Source: Chenopodium formosanum (Eukaryota > Streptophyta > Magnoliopsida > Caryophyllales > Amaranthaceae). From it: DNA of 64,000 nt. The notes beneath the pieces were generated by a model. It worked only from the letters and a program-made list of their open reading frames with translations, did no database searches and was not told where the DNA came from. Made by a program: the position numbers and the translations under genes. The DNA lies in contig CM044857.1 in assembly GCA_024500155.1 (NCBI GenBank), positions 1,676,501-1,740,500 on the forward strand. Direction: 5' to 3'. Below are positions 1 to 13,446 of the stretch, in pieces (within the stretch, counting starts at the first letter, position 1; every line of letters starts with the position of its first letter).

Positions 1-2760
1 CTTGAGGGTGTGAAACAAGAAGCAACAAAATCGAGAGGGCCTCATCGATCATGCCTAGCTCATTATCTTCAAGCAAATTTAATAAGGGCTTAACAATCCC
101 TGCCTCGACAGCTCGAGTTTTATTCATTGCGTTTAAGCTTAAGTTAAAGAGCGCGGTTGCTGCATCTCTTTTCCCTCTAATTGTACCATTAGCTAACATG
201 TTTACCAACGGAGGTATCCCATCTGATAATCCAATAGTCACTTTATTTTCATCTAACATTGAGAGACTAAACAAAGTAGCTGCTGCATTTTCCTTAGATC
301 CTACGTTACCATTTTTCAGGACTTCTATGACTGTAGGGATTGCACCGTGTTTAGTTATAAGCTGCTTGTTCGTGTTATCGATTGATAAATTAAGTAGTGT
401 TGTAACTGCGTGTTCTTTGGTCTTTGAATCCGGGTTTGACAGGAGTTGGACTAAGGGAGGGATCCCTGAACTCTCGGCAATAAGGATCCTGTTTTCAGGG
501 CTTTCCTTGGAGAGCAATCGGAGCTTGTGGACAGCTTCCCGTTGAACATCTAGACGAGTCGAGGAGAGATCTTGGATGAGTGGAATTATGGTGGATTTGT
601 GTTCGGGTGAGGAAGGGTCATCGGTTGCTATGTCAGGGGAGGATTGATCTTTTTTTCGCAGTAGTTGAACCTTGTTCTTGTCACACCATTGTATGATGAG
701 ATTCTTAAGTGCATAGTTTGGGGCTAAGGATAGGTGCTCTAATACTTGTCCTGATTTTGGGCATGTTTTGTGATTTGAGTCTAGCCATTTCTGGATGCTT
801 TCCCTTTCATATGTCTACATTTTTCACAAGAAGTGAAAAAAAATAGCTTAGACAAAAATAACAATAACTAAAACTAATATTACACATTGTATTTAGAGAT
901 TTTATATTTAACTGTAACACATCATTTTGATTAATTATATAGTACAAACAAAAACACAGGATTTTTTTTCATAAATATATGTAAAAGCACTATATTTTGA
1001 TTGATTATTACTATATATTGTGTCGAAATAAGACTTCAGATTAAAACATAAAACCCTGTTTCCTGTATTGTATTAGTCCAATCAACAATATACCAATTGA
1101 ACCATATCTAAGACCATCCATATATTTAGTTACATGTATACAAGTAAAATTGTTTTAAACAATGATATATTTTAATATACTCAATTAGATGAATCTAGAA
1201 AGATCACACATACATGACCGTCTTTTTCTTGCAAGAAAATCATCACGTACGAAGTATATATTATACAAGGTAGAGAAAAATTTATGTTTTAAATGAAAAG
1301 CAAACAAAATGAAACTAACAAAAAGATAGGATTACCTGTCCAGTGGCAACAATAACAGGATCTGTCATAATTTCTAAAGTGATTGGACAAAGAAATTCTT
1401 GGGGAATTTCTGTAGTAGGACTCTTGATAATTTGTTGTTGTTCTAAGGGCTTATTTATAGTTTGATCTTCAAGCATTAGATTGGTTTCTTCAATTCCAGC
1501 AATTTGTTTGAATTTATTAAGCACATCTAAGATAATTTGCATATGTTCTTCAGCTCTTTTATCTTTTGCAAGTCTTCTAATAGCTTTAGTTTCTGCCCTT
1601 AATTCCTCGGATGTCCCTAATTCGAGCTTTTTTGCTAGCCTCTCTAAGATTGCAATGTCCGCGTTTCGTTCATCTTCTTTGCTAAACACAATCATCATAT
1701 CCATGGACAACTCCAAGTCTTGTGTGTCTGTTCTTCTTTTGGCTCTCCTTAGTTGGTGACCCATTAATTCTGTCTGTTCACAAACATGATAGATACTATA
1801 TTATGATAATTTAATATTTGTCGCAAATTTAGGATATATTTTGTACATATTCAATTTTTTTCTTGTTAATATTTTATCAATGTTTTTACTACCGTACTAA
1901 ATCATGCAAAGTTACAATAACAAAATTCTTGTTACAAATATGATTATATAGAGTATTATATTATGCTTAACCTTGACAATTGATAATTTATGGTCAAATG
2001 TTGGTACAGAAAAGAAAATTTAACTTTTCGTGATAGTACAAAATTTACCTGTTCTTTCACCTCTTCTGATATATTTAGATCTTGGTAAGGAATGTCATCC
2101 AAAGCTTGACTTAATTTCGAATTCACTGAATGAAATATTCCTGTAATTGCCTCACGTTCAAGGGCCTAACGTACAAGATCCACATTTCAAATTAAAAGAA
2201 AACAGTTTTAAATAGATCAATCAATAAATAAATATACATGCATTATTATGAATCATATATTACGAGACCCCCTCTTATAACAATATAAAGTGTATGTGCA
2301 CACACGTGCATGTATATATGTAGAAAGATAATTAATTGGAATTAGTTCTAACCAAATAAATCTTGCTACCCTCGGAACAAGTTTTCAACAATTTTTTAGC
2401 AGATAAAAGAGCCCTTCGCAGATTACAAAAAGAGGCATGAGCTGAATTTGAAAGAGGATCATTAATGTCCCTAATCTCCTCCAATAGAACGTGCATAATC
2501 TTGATTCGTCGAACAAGGTTTTGGCTTTCCTTCCTTTGAGTAACTCTATAATCACCCATTAATCCAAGTGATTCTATCAAAACCTTTAAATCATGAATAA
2601 TGTCTTTGCCTTCTTTTGGAGTAAAAATCATAAAGTTATCCTCTTCAAACATGATAATTTCCGCCGGGTTTACATTTTTTGTGTTTTCGATCCCTAAGGT
2701 TGGGATCGGACAATTTAATGTTAAATTTGGAGATGACTTACAAAATTTGGGTTTAAACAT
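1..2760 (-). CDS. U-box/ARM-repeat E3 ubiquitin ligase, PUB15-like (3' end off the window)
   Basis: Four exons are seen on the minus strand: 2353-2760, 2049-2165, 1336-1773 and 1-814. All junctions are GT/AG and phase 0, giving 592 residues so far; Arabidopsis PUB15 is about 660. Residues 1-296 form the helical U-box N-terminal domain (exons 1-3). The U-box spans about 297-370, with IPQEFLCPITLEIMTDPV at the end of exon 3 and TYERESIQKWLDSNHKTCP at the start of exon 4, so an intron splits it. ARM repeats follow from about residue 395, with recurring patterns such as GIPPLVQLLSNPDS, AVTTLLNLSID and AATALFNLSLN, and the last visible residues are LGMIDEALSILLLLVSHPQ. Proteins of this family bind E2 enzymes through the U-box and choose substrates through ARM repeats. 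The ATG at 2758-2760 is the first in frame. No break is seen. The family call is firm; PUB15 as the closest member comes from remembered similarity. Confidence 0.9.
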
Positions 2761-3577
2761 CTTGTTATTGATATGTAAAACCTTTTGATTGATTAAGCAT
2801 CAATATTTTTTTTTTTTTTTTTTTTGGGTATAACCATAAATTGAAAGATAAAGAAACTCAAAACCAAATGGATTTTGGCGATGATAAAGCTTAGTTCTTG
2901 ATGATGCTGCTTGAGAAAAGGAAATTTTCGCGATAATTTTGGTTAGTTTCATTTAGAGGTTGTTATTATTTTACTTAAGATTGTGAGGCTGTGATGAAAA
3001 AAAAAATGATTTTTAAATATTAGTTGAAAGTTTTTTTTTTTTTTATTATTGTATTTTTTTATAAGGTATGAAAAAAGAAAAACATTAAGAGGACTTTTTT
3101 GATGTTATATATATACAAGCATTTTGCTATAACTTAGCATCCTTTAATTTTGTCTTTATTCTTTTATTTTGATTTTGAGAAATTAAATGTGAAAGTGGTC
3201 ATCCATTTAATTATATTTTGATAAATAGTAACTATCAACTTTTTTTATATAAATGTTGTCTTTATTCTTTTGTTTTGATTTTGAGAAATTAAATGTGAAA
3301 GTTGTCATCCATTTAATTATATTGTGATAAATAGTAACTATCAATTTTTTTTATATATAAATGCATCGGTTTTTTTTTTTTTTTAAAACATGCATCGGTT
3401 AGTTTAGCCATTGAACGCACAATAGTATTATTTTTTCCAATACACATATAAATAGAGACATAGTTCTTAGGTAACTTAATATTATTGTCAACCTTTCATA
3501 CTGTAAGTAGAATCATGCAATGATGAACATAAGAAACTCAAAAAGATGTGATAAATGCAAAGCAAAAATGAACATAA
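2761..3577. other. Gene-free AT-rich region upstream of the U-box gene
   Basis: This holds the presumed promoter and 5' leader of the minus-strand U-box gene, a T-run near 2806-2825 and a tandem duplication at 3151-3363. No coding region is supported. It ends at the target site CATAA (3573-3577) of the Copia insertion. Confidence 0.5.
3151..3363. repeat. Two-copy tandem repeat, period about 106 bp
   Basis: Unit 1 begins at 3151 and unit 2 at 3257, both with TGTCTTTATTCTTTT. They differ at only a few bases (for example GTGGTCATCC against GTTGTCATCC) and both end with a T-rich stretch and ATATAAATG. This is a simple duplication of non-coding DNA. Confidence 0.85.
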
Positions 3578-3851
3578 TGTTATGAAATATATAGAAATTA
3601 GAGGATTAAGAGAAGAAGGTAATAAGAGAAGTAGAATTATTACTTGTATATATTACTCTTGGTAATATTTTTTGTGTGCATCATACAAGTGAACATGCAT
3701 GGGTATTTATAGTAGTGAAAACTACTATTACATTGTGAGCTACAAACATACAGGGTGCAACAAGGTTGGCTACTACATTTAATGGCATGAAAAAATTTAG
3801 AGTGTGGACATTCACACCATAATTGATCATCAAATTAATTAACTCTTAACA
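3578..3851 (-). repeat. 3' LTR of the outer Copia element (274 bp)
   Basis: Bounded by TSD CATAA on the left and a polypurine tract on the right. Termini are TGTTA and TAACA. A TATA-like TATAAATA sits on the minus strand at 3704-3711. Positions 3755-3851 match the 5' LTR fragment at 38443-38540 with a few differences. Confidence 0.88.
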
Positions 3852-4078
3852 CTCCTCCTTGAATGTCCATACAAAATATGGTATTTGTTGCCTCATTAAA
3901 ACCTTACTAAGTAAAACCCTTTGGGATAAAAGGCATAGCTAATGGAAAAGAGTACAACAATAATTTATTATATGCTTTAGTGTATTGCCTCATTAAAAAC
4001 CTTGTCAGGAAAAACCCATTAGGATAAAAACCTGATCGAAGGAAAAAGAGTGCAGTGCATATAATACTCCTCCTGATT

Positions 4079-6070
4079 TTAAAGTAGCTCACGAAGACGA
4101 CGCATCCCAATCTTGTGGACCAACCGCTCAAAACTCTTCGAAGGTAGGGACTTTGTAAATAAGTTTGCAAGATTGATTGGATCTGTTGGACATTTATTTT
4201 CCCTTCCTTTTGCAAATCGTATGTAAAGAACAATTTTGGGGATGGATGTTTAGTCCTATAACCTTTGATGTATCCTTTCGGTACTTGTGCAACACATGCA
4301 GTATTGTCTTCGTAAATGATAGTTAAATCCTCAGTTACTCTTCTCATCCCACATTCTTCTTGGATATTGCCGAACATTAACCTTAGCCATACATATTCGC
4401 GTTCGGCTTCATAGAGGGCAATCAACTCAGCATGATTTGATGATGTTACTGTCAGGGTCTGCTTTGTTGATTTCCAAGAAATTGCGGTTCCTCCATAAGT
4501 GAGCCAAATCAAGTTCGTGACTTGGCATTTTGCAGATCTGATAGATATCCGGCATCTGCATATCTGATGAGGATGGCATCTTGCCTTGATTGGTAAAACA
4601 AACCAAGATCTTTCGTTCCTCGTAGATCTCGTAGTAAGTGTCTTACTCCTTTCCAGTGTCTATTCGTTGGTGCGTTACTATGCCTAGCTAACAAATTCAC
4701 AAAAAAAAGCTATGTAGATGCATTAAAGCGCCAATTGCACTTAAATATGGTGCTTCAGGACCAAGAACTTCCTCGTTTACTTCTCGAGGTCTAAATGGAT
4801 CATTTTTCATGTTCAAAGACCGAACGATCATTGGGGTGTTCATTGAGGTTGCTTTGTCCATGAAAAAACTTTTTAACACTTTTTCAGTGTAGTTAGACCT
4901 GCGGACAAAAATACCATTATTTAATTGCTCAATTTCCAACCCAAGACAGAATTTAGTTTGTCTAAAATCTTTCATCTCAAATTCTTTCATCAAGTATTTT
5001 GCAGTTCTTTCAAGTTCATTTGGAGTTCCAATGATATTCAAGTCATCATAAACTGTTATAATTGCAAATCCTGATTGTGATCTCTTAATGAAAACACAAG
5101 GACTGATTTTATTATTCTTGAACCCTTCTTTCATAAGGTATTCACTAAGACGATTATACCACATCCTTCCAGACTGTTTCAACCCCTAAAGTGACCTTTT
5201 TAATTTTATGGAAAGTAAATGTCTAGGCTTGTGGTTTTCTGGTAATTTTAGTCCATCTAGGACTTTCATATAAATGTTTGTATCAAGTGACTCATGTAAA
5301 TATGCGGTCACTACATCCATCAATCTCATCTTTAGTAAACTTACCAGAAATCTTAACGTAGTTGCATCAACTACGGGAGAATATGTCTCCTCATAATCAA
5401 TCCCAGGAATTTGAAAAAACAACCTTGGGCTACAAGTCTTGCCTTGTATCTAACAATTTCATTTTTCTCATTTCTTTTTCTCACAAATACCCATTTGTAT
5501 CCAACTGGCTTTACACCTTCTGCTGTAAGATTTATTTTGCCAAATACTTCTTGTTTTTCAAGTGACTTTAACTCTGTCTGCATTGCCTCTTTCCATTTTG
5601 GCCAATCATGCCTGCAACGACATTCTTCCACTGTTCTTGGTTCAATATCATTTTCATTAGATGCCACTTCAATTGCAATGGAATATGCAAATGTTTCGTT
5701 TACGATAACATCATTTCTATTTCAATAATAATTCTTGTTAGAAACATAATTCATTGAAATTTCATTGTTATCGATGTCATGATCATCTTGTTCACTCCCT
5801 TTCGGATTCTCATCGGTATTTTGTATTTCTTGACCTTTAGTAAAGGGAATATTGTTAACCTCATAATGTCTTTTTAGTTTTCTTGGTTTAGAATCTTTTG
5901 AACCAAGTGGTCTTCCACGCTTTTGGCATGCTAGAGATTCATTTTCAACGAAAATCTTATCACTAGATGGAATTTCAATACGTACTGGAGCATTTTCAGC
6001 TAGTATATGTGATTTTGTCACTTTCTTTGTATCTATAAATGCATCAGGCAGCTGATTTGCAATGCTTTGT
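4079..6070 (-). pseudogene. Copia pol remnant: integrase tail, reverse transcriptase, RNase H
   Basis: Minus-strand pieces read in order: integrase C-terminal linker 5722-6070, reverse transcriptase 4697-5667 and RNase H 4079-4690. The RT has the WKEAMQTE start region, the YKWVFVRK motif and a catalytic-box variant VYDDLNI in place of the usual YVDD. RNase H shows GGTAISWKSTKQTLTVTSS and the conserved YEDNTACV. At least four frame breaks or stops (near 5667-5722, 5422, 5186 and 4697) make it inactive. It stops abruptly at 6070, where the Tekay-like LTR begins. The superfamily is certain from the domain order (integrase before RT); the lineage within Copia is not assigned. Confidence 0.9.
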
Positions 6071-8610
6071 TGTAACACCCTAGAAATTCCTTTCCTTTAA
6101 AATACCTGTTTTGCTCTGTTTAAAACTCGAAATAGGAAAATCTAATATATTACCGCCATCGTGAAAACGGCTAAGGCAACTATCAAAGACACACAGCGGA
6201 AGACTACTTTTAAAAACCTTCAAAACGACTCAACTTAAAAAGTCAACCAACGAAAGTAAAGTCAAACCAAAGTAAAACAAAGTCAACCTACAACTTGGAA
6301 CCATTGTAGGCCCTTAACAAAACCGAACCAATTCAAAACATTTGCGTTAGTCTTACAATCATAATATAATAAAATAATAAAAGCAATAAACATATCATAA
6401 ACTTATGGAAACTAGCATGATTCGCTCTTCACTCATGCCCATCATGAATATGCTTCATCACCCGAAAAGCTTCTCTCTACTTGTTTCCACTACTCTCCAT
6501 TAAAAATGGGTCATCATAGGGCCAAGGTAAAGACAAGGCCAACAAACTCACAAACACACAATCAGCAAAGCTGAGTACATAAGCGTAATTAAACACACTA
6601 ACATGCTTTCACCTATCAACACACAACTTACCTCGTTGCACCTGTTTACAAGCTCAAAACATACAACAAGACTTCTCAACTAAGTAACTAAATAATTAAT
6701 TTAGTATTGATTACGCATCGGACGGGTTTTCCCCTAACCTGCCCCAATAAATGGGTACTAACATGAGAGCTAACCGTGCCAGTATAAAAGAACCGCTCGT
6801 AAGTGGAGGAATTCCTGCGCATAATAATAAAAGGAAAATACAGCGTCCTGTACTCCCAATAGAAGTTATGGTCAAATATAAAGTCGCATAACTCCCCCCA
6901 TATGTTCATACTCAAGGTATATACGTTCCAAGAGTTTTGGTGCGTAATCTCTTTCACTTTACGTTATTTATATATTATTAGACTTGGTGATGACTCTCAA
7001 ACCATAATCATTCAATCATAATAATTATTCAAACAATCAAACATACCAATTTAATTCTTGAATAATTAGTGATCACATAATATTTAATGTTGAACCCTTT
7101 CTAAATATACCTTGGTGTCAAAGACAACTTAAACACATAATACACCACAAATCCTATCCATCGGTGTTGAAAACACCTTAAGTGCACTAAGGCACCAAAA
7201 TATAATTTATTCCTCGTTTTCAAAGACACTTAAATAGCTCTTTTCTCATGGTTAAAGCATCAATAAAAATTATATGAACCATAATAAAATTCCTTCTCAA
7301 TATTCCAAACTCAATTAAACATGTAGTTTAATTAAACATGCTTTCTGTCATGCCATAAATAAAAGTGTGGTTCATATACAACATGCCAAACAATTATTTT
7401 TCAATCATTAATCCATCACAAATAAACCATGCTTCATAATTCAATCACCAATATTAACCAAATCACAATTTCCAATTATAATCTAGCATGATACTACTTG
7501 GGATTAATTAATCAAGCCTAGCATGTTACTACATCATCAAAAATATGCTAAGTACGCGAACGTACCTTGAATACGATCTTAAAATCTCCACGACTAATAG
7601 AAATCATTCACTTCAAAGTCTCCTACAATCCAAAATCATAATATGGCATTACAATCTACTCCACACAAATTTCCAGCAATATATACTCTTATTAAACCAC
7701 TCATAATTTAATTAAAACAAGCTGAAAATTAATTTAAAACCTCATACTTTAGTCCCAATTAATGGGTAGTTAAAATTCCTTCAAGAAACTTAAATTTTAG
7801 CTTATTAACAAAAATTCCAGCAATATTAATTCATGAAAACTTGCTGTAATTATACTTTAAAACCCCCAAATTAAAGGTTTAAACCACCCTAAATCATACT
7901 CTTTCAATGACCAATTATTTATAAATCTAGGGTTTCAAAATTGGGGCTTTTTAATTAAATTTAAAATCTGAAAATTAATTCACATCATACTTAAAATCAA
8001 TCATCATAAAACTCATAATTTATAATTAGATCTAGGAATAAACAAAAGAAAAATAAATAGAATAAATTTTTTTTTCGAAAGGGAGGCTGAACAGCAGCAG
8101 CCACCACGACATGGCTGGGCTGATGTCGCGCCCTGCTGGTGCCGCCGCGGCTGCTGGCCGTTGCGCCGGTGGCTGTGGTGGTGGCCGATGGTGTGTGGTG
8201 GTGGCCGACCGTGCAAAAAGGGGAAGGGGAAAAGAAAGAAAAAGAAAAAGAAATAAAAGAGAAGGGAGAGAAAGTTTACCTTGGGTATTTTACACTCTGG
8301 GCAAAGTTTAATTTGCCCAAGTGTTGAATATTTATACCCCTTTCTCTAGAAACCCTTCTTACCTAAAATTTCCTTTTTTAATCTTTCCTAATCCCTTTCC
8401 TAATAAAACTTAACTAAAATAAAACTTTCCTAAATTAAATTCCAACTTAATAAAATAATTAATTAAATAAAACTTTCCTTTTATAAAATATTTCCAAACT
8501 TATTTAAAATAAATAATTAAAATGCCATAAATAATTCATTTTAAATTATTTAAATACCTCACAAAATACTTATTTAAAATAAAATACGTAAAAAAATACG
8601 GGATATTACA
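6071..8610 (-). repeat. 3' LTR of Tekay-like G1 (2540 bp)
   Basis: In element orientation it starts TGTAATATCCCG at 8610 and ends GGGTGTTACA at 6071. A TATAAATA box lies on the minus strand at 8329-8336. A GC-rich patch follows at about 8085-8215, and a GGCGGTAAT motif lies near the end (about 6150). It matches the three 5' LTR pieces and, inverted, the G2 LTR at 35767-38442. Relative to the 5' LTR it keeps about 53 bp of AGTCAA-type repeats (about 6238-6290). Confidence 0.9.
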
Positions 8611-8627
8611 GTCTACCCCCATAAAAG
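8611..8627 (-). other. Polypurine tract of Tekay-like G1
   Basis: Minus strand CTTTTATGGGGGTAGAC abuts the start of the 3' LTR and would prime plus-strand synthesis. A near-identical tract (CTTTTAAGGGGGTAGAC) precedes the inverted G2 LTR at 35750-35766. Confidence 0.85.
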
Positions 8628-8862
8628 AAGTTTCGTCTTGAAACTTGGGAAACGAAATTAAAACTTTTTCCTCACTTTGTATAATATTGCTGTACTTTTT
8701 GTTATACCTTTACCTTTTTGTGTCTATTTGAGAACAAAGTTACTCAAAATACTCATTAAAATTGTGCAAAAAGCACAAAAATAACTAAAAAATATAGAGA
8801 AATAGCGCGAAATTCTACCGCATTCTACCCTCCTTAAAAAAAACGAGTTACGTCCCCGTAAC

Positions 8863-11800
8863 TCAACATACCTGAAACAACTCTGGGTATTTCTTTTTCA
8901 TTTCATCCTCAGCTTCCTAAGTGACTTCCTCATATTCTTGGTTAGACCATAGCACTTTCACAATCTTAACATTCTTATTGCGTATACTACGCACTTTACT
9001 GTCAAGAATCTTGACGGGTCTTTCCTCATAGGTTAAGCTTTGATATAACTCAATGGTTTCAGGTTGTAACACATGAGACTTATTACGGATATATCTTCTC
9101 AATTGAGACACATGAAATACATCATGCACTTTACTTAGCTCCATAGGTAAGGCCAACCTATAAGCTACTTTGCCTATCTTTTGCAGTATCTCATATGGGC
9201 CAATATACTTTGGACTAAGCTTTCCCTTCTTTCTGATCCTCATCACTCCCTTCATTGGTGACACCTTTAGCAACACTTTATCACCAACTTCAAATTCCTC
9301 TTCTCTACACTTCAAATCTGCGTAGCTCTTTTGACGATCTTGAGCTGCTTGAATTTTTGCTTGAATTTCCTTTAATTGCTTCACTGTATCTTCGATCATT
9401 TGAGGCCCTAGAATCATTGTTTCACTTATGTCGTTCCAACAAATGGGACTACGACACTTTCTTCCATACAAAGCCTCAAATGGAGCCATACCTATGCTCA
9501 CATGATAACTATTATTATAGGAAAATTCAATTAAATCCAAGCTATCTTCCTATCCCCCTTGGAAGTCTATAACACAAGCTCTCAACATGTCCTTCAAGGT
9601 TTGAATGGTTCTCTCAGTTTGTCCATCTATGGCAGGGTGAAACGCTGTACTCATCTTAAGTGTTGTACCAAAGTTTTCCTGTACACTTTTCCAGAATTTT
9701 GAAAGAAACCTGGAATCTCTATCAGACACAATATCCTTTGGAACTCTATGTAACCTCACAACATTTTTGATGTAAGCTTTTGCAAGTTGTTCCATCATCC
9801 AAGTCTCCTTCATTAGTATGAACAGTGCAGATTTTGTAAGTATGTCCACTACTACCCAAATGGTGTCATTTCCACTCTTTGACTTTGGGAGGCAAGTCAC
9901 AAAGTCCATTGAGATACAATCCCACTTCCATCCAAGAATTTCCAATGATTGCACAGTCCCTTGGGGTCTCTTATGCTCTATCTTCACCTTTTGACAAGTC
10001 AAACACTTTGCTACAAATTTCGCAACTTCATTCTTCATCCTAGGCCACCAATACACCTTTTTCAAATCCTTGTATAGTTTACCCCCTCTTGGGTGCACCG
10101 AGTATGGTGTATTGTGACCCTCTTCCATTAGTTTTCTTTTAACTTCCTCACAATTATGTGGTACACACCATCGACCTTTATATCTTAAACTCCCATGTTC
10201 ATGAATTTTGAAATCTTTAGCTTTGCCTTGTTTTATTTTCTCACAAATCCTATCCAACTTCACATCTCCTGCCCGATTCTCCCTTATTTCATCGAATATT
10301 GTCGGTTGGATGGTTAGGTTCGCAAGTATACCTGCTGGCACTCCCCATTCTACAACTTCTAGATTCATTTTCCTCATATCTCTACATAACTCATTAGCCA
10401 CTACTAAAATATTCAATCCATGACTGGTCTTACGACTTAGAGCATCCACAACTACATTTGCTTTCCCTTCATAATATTGTATGTCCAAGTCATAATCCGT
10501 CGTATACTCCAACCATCTCCTTTGGCGTGAGTTTAAATCCTTTTGAGTGAAAATATATTTCAAGCTCTTATGGTCTGTATAAATCCTAAATTTCACTCCA
10601 TACAAGTAATGCTGCCAAATCTTTAGTGCAAATATGATTGCAGCTACTTCCAAGTCATGAATTGGGTAATTTACTTCATGAGTCTTTAATTGCCTTGATG
10701 CATATGCAATTACATTTCCATTTTTCATAAGCACACATCTCAATCCATTCTTACATGCATCACTATACACATCATAGATTCCACTATCGTCTGGCAGTGT
10801 AAGCACTGGTGCTGTAATCAGCTTCTGTTTTAAGAGTTGGAATGCTTCTTCACACTTATCATCCTACTCGAAATTTTTGTCTTTCTTCATTTGAGTAGTC
10901 ATAGGTTTAGCAATATTTGAGAAATCCTTCACGAAACGCCTATAATACCCTGTTAAACCTAAGAAACTCCAAACATCAGATACTGTTTTGGGCGTAAGCC
11001 AACCTTTCACTGCCTCGATCTTTGCTGGATCTACTTCTACTCCCTCCTTAGACACAAAATGACCTAGGAATGCTTCTCCAACCAGAATTCACACTTAGAG
11101 AACTTTGTATAAAGTTTGTTTTCTCTTAGTGTTTGTAGAATTGCCCTTAGGTATTCTTCATGCTCTTCTTTGTTCTTTGAATACACCAATATATCATCTA
11201 TGAACATTACGAGGAACTTTTCCATAAATTGATGAAACACCCTATTCATCAAATCCATAAAGATTGCTGGTGCATTTGTCAATCCAAATGGCATCACTGT
11301 AAACTCATAATGTCTACATCTTGTCCTAAATGCAGTTTAGGAATGTCCTCATCTGCAATCCTCAATTGGTGATATCCAGACCTCAAATCAATCTTAGAGA
11401 ACACCGTTGCACCTTTTAGCCGATCAAACAAGTCATCAATCCTTGGTAATGGATATTTGTTCTTTATTGTTACCTTATTCAGTTCCCTGTAATCAATACC
11501 CAGTCTCATACTTCCATCTTTCTTCTTAACAAATAAGACTGGCGCTCCCCAAGGAGATGCGCTCGGTCTAATGTATCCCTTTTTCCAATAAATCCTGCAG
11601 TTGCTCCTTTAACTCACTCATTTCTGCAGGAGCCATACGATATGGTGCTTTGGATATTGGTGCTGTCCCTGGGACTAAATCTATTATGAAATCAATTGCT
11701 CTCTTAGGTGGCATTTCAGGAATCTCCTCTGGAAATACATTTAAGAACTCATTCACCACTTCTATATCCTCTGGTTTAGTTGCCTCCTCATGATCCATGT

Positions 11801-13446
11801 TTCTCACACTACAGAAGTACATTGGATGTCCCTTCTTAATGTGCTTTGCCCACTTTAGCACGGATATCAACCTTGGGTACTTGGTTTCACCATGCATCCA
11901 ATAAGTCACTGACTCATTCTCACTTCTTTTCATTTTCACCTTCTGCAATCGACAACTGATTTCTGCACTGTACTTGCTCAACCAATCCATTCCCAGAATG
12001 AGATCAAAGTCACTCAACCCAAACTCGATGAGGTCAGACGGGAACACTTTCTTTTTAATTTCTATAGGCACGTCTCTAAAGGTTTTGGTACATTTCACTA
12101 CTCCACCCGTATGAATGGTTATAGGTAGGTCTACTACTTCTATTGTTTTCAAACAGTCTTTAAGTTTCGAAACAATACCCTTTGAAATGAAAGAAAAAGT
12201 TACACCAGAATCAAACAAAACTTTAACAGGAATAGAGTTGATAGAAAAAGTACCAGTGATGACATCTTTCGTGGAATCGGCCTCATGCCTACTCAACACA
12301 TTCAGTTTCCCTGTAGCTCCACCTTTCTATTGATTATTCCCACTACTATTGTTGTTGCTCTTCGCTCCATTCTGCTGCACTCCTTTACTCCCAGAAAAGT
12401 TGATGTTCCCTTGAAAGTTCCTTTGGGTTCCTCCGAAATTATTATTCTACTTATTCCCATTAGGATTTTTGGAGAAACACTCGTACTCCCTATGCCCCAC
12501 CTTATTACAAGCACGACAAGTAACCAGATTGCCTTCACAATCCCTCCCAGGGTGGTTATTCTTGCACCTCTTGCAAAAATAACGCTTCTCATTCTTGGTA
12601 TTCCCTTGGTTATAGTTTCTAGCTCCTCCATTGAAGTTTCGTCCTCCTTAACGATTGTTACCTTGGGAATTATTATTGTTGTGGAAGTTATTGTTGTTAT
12701 GGTGGTACTTCTACTTCTTAGAGTTGTTCTGGTTACCCTGTTGGTTTCCAGAACTTTGTCTCACCTTTTTCCTCTTCTCCTTCCCTTCTATCTTAGCTAG
12801 TTCTTTCTTCTTTTTCACTTCTGGTGCATAAAGGTGTGCAGCTCTCCCATACACTTCATCTAAGGTTTCAAACACTTGCCCACACAACTTCAGTTGCAAA
12901 TCAGTAGTCAAACCACTCTCAAAATTTCTAGCCTTTGCTTTCTCTGTAGCAATAGACTTTTCAGCAAAACAAGACAGCTTGATAAACTTTGTGTATTATT
13001 CAGTGACTGACACCTCCTCCATCTTGAGGTTTGAAAACTCCTCAGCCTTCTGCTTCTGTAAGAAGATACGGTAAAACTTATCTCTCACTTTCTCCTGGAA
13101 CTTAGTCTAATTGAATCCAGATAATGCCCTAATGGTGGCTTTGCTGCCACCAAAGGTCAGCTTCACCCCTCAGATAATAAGTAGCACATCCCACCTTAGA
13201 ATTTTCTGGGCACCCAACTGCCCCAAACAATTTCTCAAACTCCCTTAACCAATTTTCCAGTATGGTAGGGTCAGGCTCTCCCTGATAGGTTGGTGGTTTG
13301 CTTTGGGCCACCTTCTTGAAAAGCTCTCCTTGAGCATCCCCAGTGTTAGTCGAGTTCCTTGCCAATTGTTGGGAAACAGCTGCCAATTGCCTCACAACTT
13401 CACTCAACTCTCCTCCATCATTATTGTTACCACTTCCCCTTGCCAT
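8863..13446 (-). pseudogene. Tekay-like gag-pol polyprotein, decayed
   Basis: Starts at the ATG at 13446 (MARGSGNN). Domains in order: capsid 13129-13446 and on to about 12700; two CCHC knuckles around 12477-12590 (CKRCKNNHPGRDC, CRACNKVGHREYEC); protease with DSGVTFS near 12200; RT 10864-11640 with FIDD near 11200 and YPLPRIDDLFDRL; RNase H 10390-10806; integrase 9000-10200 with an HHCC-type finger and D,D,E region (SMDFVTCLPKSKSG, SDRDSRF, AFHPAIDGQTER); GPY-type tail and chromodomain at 8863-9000. Breaks include frame changes near 13129, 12302, 11510-11567, 11294 and 10807-10863, a stop near 9541-9549, and a stop at 8917-8919 where the chromodomain tryptophan is expected. It is not functional as it stands. 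Confidence 0.92.

Noticed and set aside
51..545. 164-codon plus-strand open frame
   Set aside because: It is the antisense of the ARM-repeat exon of the U-box gene, which is far better supported by its protein sequence.
8111..8327. GC-rich open frames in the G1 LTR
   Set aside because: They lie in the region after the LTR TATA box, show simple Ala/Val/Gly or Lys/Glu composition, and are not kept between LTR copies.
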